64,000 nucleotides of DNA, taken from assembly GCF_014109765.1 (NCBI RefSeq), contig NZ_CP059139.1, positions 2,360,001 through 2,424,000 on the forward strand. Reading direction: 5' to 3'. The stretch is from Pseudomonas berkeleyensis. Lineage in GTDB: Bacteria; Pseudomonadota; Gammaproteobacteria; Pseudomonadales; Pseudomonadaceae. The notes beneath the pieces are model-generated. The model was not told the origin of the DNA, did not search any database, and saw nothing but the letters and a program-made list of their open reading frames with translations. Shown here in pieces: positions 56,935-64,000 of this stretch. How positions within the stretch are numbered: position 1 is the first letter of the stretch; each line of letters starts with the position of its first letter. The position numbers and the translations under genes are program-made.

Positions 56935-57081
56935 TTGGCAGTAGGCCACTGTTGTTCGACCGTAAAAGACAAGGCCTGCCAACGAGGAGAACGGCGAACC
57001 TCTGTCGCTGACCCGTTTCACGCTGCCACTCACCTTTCGCGCGTAACTGCGCCCTCCATCTGCCGCAAGGACACCTGCGCC

Positions 57082-58914
57082 ATGAGCGTTTTTCGCTTCA
57101 ACCCCCGCCCTCCGAGCACCTTGCTCGACTGGAACATCCGCAGCCTGCCGGATACGCCGCTGCAGTTCGTGTTGTTTTTCGTCAGGCACTACCAGCCCTG
57201 GTACCTGGCCATCCTGCTGCTGCAGATTGCCGCGGTGATCTGTACGATCCTGGTGCCCTGGGGACTGGGGCAGATTACTCGGCTGGTCAGCGAGGGGTTG
57301 AGCGCTGAGCAGGCGCTGGTAGTGTTGCAATGGCCGGTGCTGGTGTTCGCTGGGGTAGTGCTGCTGGAGGTGCTGTTCACCCGCGGTGCCACCGGCGTGC
57401 ATATCCGTGTGTTACCGCAGCAGCGGCGCACCGTGACCCATGCGGTGTTTGCCTACCTGCAACAACATTCCCATCGTTTCGTCAGCAGCGAGTTCGCCGG
57501 GGCGCTGGCGCATCGGGTGTCCGAGGTGGCGCTGGGGGTCAACCAGACCCTGAGCATCCTGCTGTTCGACCTGATCCCGCTGGTGGTGACGCTGAGTCTG
57601 GCCACCTTGCTGCTGTGGACGGCTTCTTCGCTGCTGGCCGCGTTCATGTTCGGCTGGTCGGTACTGTTCATCCTGGTCTGCTATCACCTGGCCAAGCGCA
57701 GCCACCCGCTGGCGCAGCAGTACTCGTCGGCGCGCAGCACCAGCACCGGCAAGGTGGTGGACGCGGTGACCAACCTGACCAACATTCGCCTGTTCGCCCG
57801 TCACTCCTACGAGCACGGCTATCTGGGCGATTTTCTTGAGCGCGAGGTGGGGGCGGCCTATCGCTCGTTCGGCTACATGGAGAAGATTCGCTGGTTCCAG
57901 TCGCTGTCTGGCATGTCGCTGAAGATCGGCGTGATGTTGTTGTCGCTGTATCTGTGGCGTAGCGGGCAGATCAGTATCGCCACCTTCGTCATGTCCACCA
58001 GCCTGTCGCTGCTGATCATCAATGATGTGGCCAGCCTGTCGCGGCGCTTTCTGGAGTTCTTCGAGGCCACTGGCAACATCGCCAACGGCGTGCGCACGCT
58101 GATCCGCCCGCATGAAGTGGTGGACAAGCCAAGCGCCGGCAAGCTGGAAGTGAGTCAGGGGCGGGTGGAGTTTCGCAACGTGACGTTCGGCTATGCGCCG
58201 GATAAGCCGATCTTCGAGCAACTCGACCTGGTCATCCCGGCCGGACAGCGGGTGGGGCTGGTTGGCTCGTCCGGTTCCGGCAAGTCGACGCTGCTCAACC
58301 TGTTGTTGCGTCTGTATGACGTGAACGGCGGCCAGGTGCTGATCGATGGCACCGATGTGCGTGAGGTCACTCAGCATTCGCTGCATCAGCAGATCGGCCT
58401 GATCCCGCAGGAGCCTGGGCTGTTCCACCGCAGCATTCGCGAAAACATCCACTACGGTCGGCTGGATGCCTCCCAGGAAGAACTGGCGGCGGCAATTCAC
58501 CGCGCCGGTGCCAGCGCCTTCATCGAATCGATGGACAAGGGCTACGATTCGCTGGTCGGCGAGCGTGGGGTGAAGCTGTCTGGCGGCCAGCGGCAACGCA
58601 TCGCCATTGCCCGCGTGCTGCTGAAGAACGCGCCGATCCTGGTGATGGACGAGGCCACCTCGAGCCTGGATTCGATTACTGAGCGTTTCATCCAGGACAA
58701 GCTGGACGAGATCATGGAGGGCAAGACGGTGATCGTCGTGGCTCACCGCTTGTCCACCGTTGCTCACCTCGACCGTATCCTGGTGTTCGACAAGGGCCGG
58801 GTCGTCGAGGATGGCAGCCATCAGGAATTGCTGAAGAAGCGCGGTTACTACCACCGCCTGTGGAGCCGTCAGTCAGACGGCATGTTCAACGAAGAGGCTG
58901 CCGAGGCGGTCTGA
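57082..58914 (+). CDS. ABC transporter, fused permease/ATP-binding exporter
   Basis: This 610-aa half-transporter of the type IV (exporter) fold has six TM helices (about 40–335) followed by an ABC domain with Walker A GSSGSGKS, Q-loop LIPQEPGLF, signature KLSGGQRQRIAIARVL and Walker B LVMDEATSSLD. It would act as a homodimer exporting a lipid, peptide or xenobiotic. AAGGA precedes the ATG at 57082, with a sigma-54 promoter upstream. It is followed at 30 bp by an aldo/keto reductase. Its role in sulfur metabolism is by association only. Confidence 0.88.
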   Translation: MSVFRFNPRPPSTLLDWNIRSLPDTPLQFVLFFVRHYQPWYLAILLLQIAAVICTILVPWGLGQITRLVSEGLSAEQALVVLQWPVLVFAGVVLLEVLFTRGATGVHIRVLPQQRRTVTHAVFAYLQQHSHRFVSSEFAGALAHRVSEVALGVNQTLSILLFDLIPLVVTLSLATLLLWTASSLLAAFMFGWSVLFILVCYHLAKRSHPLAQQYSSARSTSTGKVVDAVTNLTNIRLFARHSYEHGYLGDFLEREVGAAYRSFGYMEKIRWFQSLSGMSLKIGVMLLSLYLWRSGQISIATFVMSTSLSLLIINDVASLSRRFLEFFEATGNIANGVRTLIRPHEVVDKPSAGKLEVSQGRVEFRNVTFGYAPDKPIFEQLDLVIPAGQRVGLVGSSGSGKSTLLNLLLRLYDVNGGQVLIDGTDVREVTQHSLHQQIGLIPQEPGLFHRSIRENIHYGRLDASQEELAAAIHRAGASAFIESMDKGYDSLVGERGVKLSGGQRQRIAIARVLLKNAPILVMDEATSSLDSITERFIQDKLDEIMEGKTVIVVAHRLSTVAHLDRILVFDKGRVVEDGSHQELLKKRGYYHRLWSRQSDGMFNEEAAEAV

Positions 58915-58944
58915 GTTTCTCCCACCTCTCTACAGGAGACAGCC

Positions 58945-59952
58945 ATGAGTCACCGTTCCCTGGGCCGCAGCGGCCTGCAGGTTTCACCCCTGACCTTGGG
59001 TAGCATGATGTTCGGCGGGCAGACCGACGCCGAGGTGTCGCGGCGGATCATCGATACGGCCTTCGACCAGGGCATCAATTTCATCGACACCGCCGACGTC
59101 TACAACGCCGGGCGTTCCGAGGAGATCGTCGGCCAGGCCATTGCCGCCCACCGCGACGACTGGGTGCTGGCCTCCAAGGTCGGCATGGGCCAGGCCGATG
59201 GCCACGCCAACCGCAATGGTCTGAGCCGCAAGCACATCCTGCGCTCCATCGACGCCAGCCTGCGCCGCCTGGGCACCGATTACCTGGATATCTACTACCT
59301 GCACCGCGAGGATAACCAGACCCCGCTGGAGGAAAGCGTGTCGGCCATCGGCGATCTGCTGCGCCAGGGCAAGATCCGCTACTGGGGCGTGTCCAACTAT
59401 CGGGGCTGGCGCATCGCCGAGATCGCCAATGTTGCCGAGCGATTGGGCGTGGCCAAACCCATCGTCAGCCAGCCGCTGTACAACCTGGTCAACCGCCAGG
59501 CCGAGGTCGAGCAGATCACTGCCGCCGCCTTCCACGGCCTCGGCGTGGTGCCCTACAGCCCGCTGGCGCGTGGTGTACTCAGCGGCAAGTACCAGCCCGG
59601 CGTGACCCCAGACGGCGACAGCCGGGCAGGGCGCAATGACAAGCGCATTCTCGAGACCGAGTGGCGTGACGAGTCGCTGCAGATCGCCCAGCAGGTCAAG
59701 CAGTACGCCGAGCAGCGTGGTGTCGGCGTGGTGGAGTTCGCTATTGCCTGGGTGCTGAACAACGCGGCTGTTCCCTCGGCCATTGTCGGGCCGCGTACCG
59801 AGGCGCACTGGGCCACCTACATCAAGGCGCTGGACGTTCGCATCACCGCCGAGGACGAAGCCTTCGTCGACTCGCTGGTGACGCCGGGGCATGCCTCCAC
59901 GCCGGGCTACAACGACCCGACGCACTTTGTTTCAGGACGGCCGGTGCGATGA
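58945..59952 (+). CDS. Aldo/keto reductase
   Basis: This 335-aa AKR has catalytic Asp48, Tyr53 and Lys78 and a YYLH histidine near residue 119. Its C-terminal NADP site reads AIVGPRTEAHWATYIKALD. It is related to but distinct from Tas in the same cluster, and closer to the YajO/YhdN type. CAGGAGACAGCC precedes the ATG. It is second in the sigma-54-driven ABC exporter operon and converges with the TauE-type gene. Substrate unknown. Confidence 0.88.
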   Translation: MSHRSLGRSGLQVSPLTLGSMMFGGQTDAEVSRRIIDTAFDQGINFIDTADVYNAGRSEEIVGQAIAAHRDDWVLASKVGMGQADGHANRNGLSRKHILRSIDASLRRLGTDYLDIYYLHREDNQTPLEESVSAIGDLLRQGKIRYWGVSNYRGWRIAEIANVAERLGVAKPIVSQPLYNLVNRQAEVEQITAAAFHGLGVVPYSPLARGVLSGKYQPGVTPDGDSRAGRNDKRILETEWRDESLQIAQQVKQYAEQRGVGVVEFAIAWVLNNAAVPSAIVGPRTEAHWATYIKALDVRITAEDEAFVDSLVTPGHASTPGYNDPTHFVSGRPVR

Positions 59953-59989
59953 TTCTGCGGCTACCACCACCGTAGCGTCTTTAGATGCT

Positions 59990-60733
59990 TTATGCAGACA
60001 GGATCATCTTGAGCCCAGCCACAATCAATATCACGTTCAGCACCAGTCGGATCTGGCTGGGCGTGAGCACCCGGCTACCCAGGCGGGCGCCGAGCAGGCC
60101 GCCGGCAACCGCCATTACTGCGAGTAAGGCAATGCCCTCGGGCAGGTAAAAGGAAGTCGCACTCCAGTGGCCAATCAGGGCAACGACGGAGTTGAGCAGG
60201 ATAAACAGTGCGGAGACAGAGGCTGCGGTTCGCACCCCCGACCAGTTGAAGAACAGCAGTAGTGGCGTAATCAGTACGCCACCGCCTACGCCAGTCAGGC
60301 CAGACATCAGGCCGATCAGCGCGCCCCAGGCATAGGCAACGCTGCGCCGTGGTGCTTGCGGCTGGGTTTCAGCGCTGGGCTTGCGCAGAAAAGATAGGCC
60401 GCCTGCGATCAGCAGAAGGACGCCCAGCAGATATTCGAACCACTGCTGCGGCAAGGTCAGGTAGCCGCCAAGCAGCGCCAGGGGCAGGGCGCCAAGTGCG
60501 AAGGGCCAGAATAGCGGCCAGTCGAAGTGTTTGTCCTTGACGAAACGCCAGCTCACCACCAGGGAAACCAGGGTGTTGAGGATCAGTGCCGTGGGTTTGA
60601 TGCTCTCGGGTGCATAGCCCAGCAGGGCCATGACCGCTATGTAGCCGGAGGCACCTGCCTGGCCCGCGCAGGCATAGAGCAGGGCGATGGCGAGAAACAG
60701 CAGGCAGGTCAGCAGTGTGGGAAGGTCGGTCAT
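59990..60733 (-). CDS. Sulfite exporter TauE/SafE family protein
   Basis: This 247-aa inner-membrane protein has about eight TM helices in two repeats. The second repeat opens with the family pattern GLMSGLTGVGGGVLITPLLL; the first is degenerate (QAGASGYIAVMALLG). Members are proposed to export sulfite, sulfoacetate or sulfolactate. In a cluster with four or more sulfite-releasing enzymes, sulfite export is a sensible role. It lies 68 bp downstream of the amidohydrolase gene on the same strand, so the sfnR-proximal genes may form one unit. Confidence 0.87.
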   Translation of the reverse strand: MTDLPTLLTCLLFLAIALLYACAGQAGASGYIAVMALLGYAPESIKPTALILNTLVSLVVSWRFVKDKHFDWPLFWPFALGALPLALLGGYLTLPQQWFEYLLGVLLLIAGGLSFLRKPSAETQPQAPRRSVAYAWGALIGLMSGLTGVGGGVLITPLLLFFNWSGVRTAASVSALFILLNSVVALIGHWSATSFYLPEGIALLAVMAVAGGLLGARLGSRVLTPSQIRLVLNVILIVAGLKMILSA

Positions 60734-60801
60734 AGGCTCGGCAGTTTACCCAGGCGCTGGCGGTACTGCGGATAATTCCTCGCCCGCCAACGCCCGCTTT
60801 T

Positions 60802-61650
60802 TCAAGCGAACCCGAACAAGCGCTCGGCATTGCCGCTGAAGAACTTCTCCACCACCTCATCCTTGAGCCCCAGGCGCTGGGCATCCTCGATGCTCTGGCG
60901 GATCGGGCGGAAGGTGTAGGACGAGCCAAACAGCAACTGCTCGGCGAGAAAGCCGTTGGCCGCCTGCACGTAGCCTTCGCTGCCGGGCAGGAACAGGTAC
61001 ATGTCCGGCACCAGGTGGATGTTCTCGTAGCGGAATGCCACGCCAATGGCCTGCTGCACGTTGGGCCAGTAGCCGTGGTAGACCACGATCTGCAACGCCG
61101 GGAACGCTCGGGCGACGGCGGCCAGGCGCGCGGGATCGTTGTAGCTCGGATCCGGCGTGGTCGGGCCGCTCATCAGGAACAGGGGGATGCCGCGCTTCTG
61201 CAGGTGCTCGTAGATCGGCCAGTACAGCGGATCGTCCGGGTGCCGCGCCGGGTCGCCGAAGCCGGGCTCCAGGTCGATGCCGGCCAGGCCAAGCACGTCG
61301 ATGGCGCGGTCGATTTCCGTCAACGCAGCGTCGATGCCCTGCAGCGCCGGCTCCACTGATCCGATACCGAGCAGTTCGTCGTGGCCATGGACGATGCCGT
61401 GGATCGTATCGTTGGGCAGGTGCTGGCTTGGTGTATGGCGGCCAACCACCACAGCCTTGTGCAGGCCTGCCTCGCGTACTTCGGCCAGGAAACCTTCGGG
61501 CGTCAGCGAACGCTCGAAGTGATCGTCCGAGCCACGGGTGCCGACGCGGCGGTTGAGCCATCGGGCGACGTCATGTTCGGGCGAGCCGGGTACGCCACCG
61601 AAGAAGGGGTGCAGGTAGGCTGGGCGACAGCGCAGGTCGATGACCTTCAT
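60802..61650 (-). CDS. Amidohydrolase family 2 protein
   Basis: This 282-aa TIM-barrel protein of the amidohydrolase_2 (ACMSD/LigW-like) group has segments [21 protein letters not shown] and [10 protein letters not shown], the last a typical C-terminal motif (NA-x-RLFG). The first strand has DLRCRP instead of the usual D-x-H-x-H, so metal coordination may be altered. The start overlaps the SsuD-like gene stop (ATGA), so the two are translationally coupled. It may hydrolyse or decarboxylate the product of the monooxygenase. Function not assigned. Confidence 0.82.
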   Translation of the reverse strand: MKVIDLRCRPAYLHPFFGGVPGSPEHDVARWLNRRVGTRGSDDHFERSLTPEGFLAEVREAGLHKAVVVGRHTPSQHLPNDTIHGIVHGHDELLGIGSVEPALQGIDAALTEIDRAIDVLGLAGIDLEPGFGDPARHPDDPLYWPIYEHLQKRGIPLFLMSGPTTPDPSYNDPARLAAVARAFPALQIVVYHGYWPNVQQAIGVAFRYENIHLVPDMYLFLPGSEGYVQAANGFLAEQLLFGSSYTFRPIRQSIEDAQRLGLKDEVVEKFFSGNAERLFGFA

Positions 61651-62777
61651 GCGACTTTCTCCTTGCCGGCGCGCACGTCGAACGCACCACCGGTGAACGC
61701 GCCTTCGACGGTGACCTTGCCCTTGCCGGGCAGCAGCGGGAACACCAGTTCAGCGAAGCGGTAGGCTTCTTCCAGGTGCGGGTAGCCGGACAGCACGAAG
61801 CTGTCGACGCCCAGATCCGCATATTCCAGCAGGCGTGCTGCGACCGTTTCCGGGTCGCCCACCAGCGCGGTGCCAGCGCCGCCGCGCACCAGACCGACAC
61901 CGGCCCAGAGGTTGGGTGCGACCTCCAGTTTGTTGCGGTCGCCACCGTGCAGGGCGGCCATGCGCCGTTGGCCCTCGGAGTCCATCTTGGCGTAGTTGGC
62001 CTGGGCCGCGGCGATGGTGGCTTCGTCCAGATGGCTGATCAGCTCGTCGGCGGCGGCCCAGGCCGCATCAACGGTTTCACGCACGATCACGTGCAGACGC
62101 ACGCCGAAGCGCACGGTTCGGCCCTGTTTGGCCGCGCGGGCGCGCACGTCGGCGATCTTCTCGGCCACGGCGGCCGGTGGCTCGCCCCAGGTCAGGTAGG
62201 CATCGACGTGCTTGGCCGCCAGTTCGTGGGCGGCAGGCGAGGAGCCGCCGAAGTACAGCGGCGGGTAGGGCTTCTGCTGCGGCTCGAAGAAGTTCTGCGC
62301 GCCGCGTACCTTGAGGTGCTTGCCGTCGAAGTCGACCTTTTCGCCCTGTAGCAGGCGGCGCCAGATGCTGAGGAATTCATCGGAGGCTTCGTAGCGCTCG
62401 TCGTGGGCGAGGAATACGCCGTCGGCTTCCAGTTCGGTGGCATCGCCGCCGGGCACCACGTTGAGCAGCAGGCGACCGCCGCTGGCCTGATCCAGGCTCG
62501 CCGCCTGGCGGGCCGAAGCAGTGGGGTTGCCCAGCGAGGTGCGCAGCGCCACCAGCAGCTTGATGCGCTGGGTGACCGGCACCAGGCTGGCGGCGGTCAC
62601 CCAGGGATCGAGGCAACTGGCGCCGGTGGGAATCAGCAAACCGTCGTAGCCGAGCTGGTCGGCGGCCACGGCGATCTGCCGCATGTAGACGTTGGTGGCC
62701 GGGCGACCACTGCCGGAGTGACCGAGGTAGCGGGTGTCGCCGGAGGTGGGCAGGAACCAGAAGATGTCGAGACTCAT
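61647..62777 (-). CDS. FMNH2-dependent alkanesulfonate monooxygenase SsuD/MsuD-like
   Basis: This 376-aa luciferase-like enzyme closely matches Ssu[15 protein letters not shown] at the N-terminus, [20 protein letters not shown] with the active-site Cys, [18 protein letters not shown] and [24 protein letters not shown]. It cleaves alkanesulfonates to aldehyde and sulfite using FMNH2. No SsuE reductase gene is adjacent. The ATG at 62777 follows GAGGAAAAC. The gene lies 66 bp downstream of the sfnR-like gene, an arrangement similar to the msu/sfn loci of Pseudomonas, so MsuD-type substrates such as methanesulfonate are possible. Confidence 0.92.
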   Translation of the reverse strand: MSLDIFWFLPTSGDTRYLGHSGSGRPATNVYMRQIAVAADQLGYDGLLIPTGASCLDPWVTAASLVPVTQRIKLLVALRTSLGNPTASARQAASLDQASGGRLLLNVVPGGDATELEADGVFLAHDERYEASDEFLSIWRRLLQGEKVDFDGKHLKVRGAQNFFEPQQKPYPPLYFGGSSPAAHELAAKHVDAYLTWGEPPAAVAEKIADVRARAAKQGRTVRFGVRLHVIVRETVDAAWAAADELISHLDEATIAAAQANYAKMDSEGQRRMAALHGGDRNKLEVAPNLWAGVGLVRGGAGTALVGDPETVAARLLEYADLGVDSFVLSGYPHLEEAYRFAELVFPLLPGKGKVTVEGAFTGGAFDVRAGKEKVA

Positions 62778-62843
62778 GATGTTTTCCTCGTTGCTGTGGT
62801 TGGGCAACGCAAGGTAGGTAGTGAGCCGATGGGCGCCGGCTTC

Positions 62844-63953
<1,110 letters not shown>

Positions 63954-64000
63954 CCCTATGAGTAGAAAGACGGGGTGGGACGCGTCTGGTTCAGTGCCCA

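Noticed and set aside
57412..58854. Minus-strand ORF of 480 codons opposite the ABC exporter
   Set aside because: Antisense shadow of Walker and signature motifs read correctly on the plus strand.

Overview
The window reads as a high-GC Pseudomonas chromosome. The rRNA sequence, the codon bias and the gene order all fit. The order queD, bqsPQRS, then chemoreceptor–transporter–chemoreceptor resembles P. aeruginosa PA2666 to PA2652 as I remember it. That comparison is from memory and I ran no search.

Layout. (1) 1–2.8 kb: the 3' part of a 23S rRNA gene, a 5S gene, terminators and a REP-like repeat. (2) 2.8–18 kb: core genes. These are queD, two lipase-like hydrolases, a BqsRS-type two-component operon with a recognisable BqsR box, an FMN reductase, two chemoreceptors (TlpQ-like and CtpM-like) on either side of an Na+/H+ antiporter-family transporter, a LysR regulator diverging from azoR, and ybiT. 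(3) 18–21.2 kb: a metal-homeostasis block with an InrS/CsoR-type regulator and its operator, an RcnA-like Ni/Co exporter, a TraX-like membrane protein, and an ICMT-type methyltransferase behind a MerR-family operator. (4) 21.5–26.7 kb: an accessory, more AT-rich island. It holds small orphan genes with a structured leader, then a three-gene ABC-three-component (ABC-3C) type conflict system (PD-(D/E)XK-like effector, middle component, zinc-hook ABC ATPase). A related pair of 28-bp inverted repeats lies just outside this operon. (5) 26.7–29.2 kb: a MerR regulator, a nucleoside-sugar-epimerase-like reductase and one orphan.

(6) 29.3–64 kb: an organosulfur-scavenging supercluster. It begins with a tau operon (two tandem TauA paralogues, TauB, TauC, TauD) and its LysR regulator. 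A dedicated TonB–ExbB–ExbD follows, then two TonB-dependent receptors, each paired with a family-5 binding lipoprotein. A Gsi/Dpp-like ABC importer is scattered among two SfnB-type flavoenzymes, an NtaA/DszA-type monooxygenase and Tas. The block ends with an MFS exporter, an ABC exporter, an aldo/keto reductase, a TauE-type permease, an amidohydrolase, an SsuD/MsuD monooxygenase and an SfnR-type sigma-54 activator.

How the parts work together (inference): three good -24/-12 sigma-54 promoters precede receptor 1, receptor 2 and the ABC exporter, and the only sigma-54 activator in the window is the SfnR-like protein at the right end. During sulfate starvation the cell would use TonB-driven outer-membrane receptors and ABC importers to take up organosulfur compounds, and FMNH2-dependent monooxygenases would release sulfite from them.
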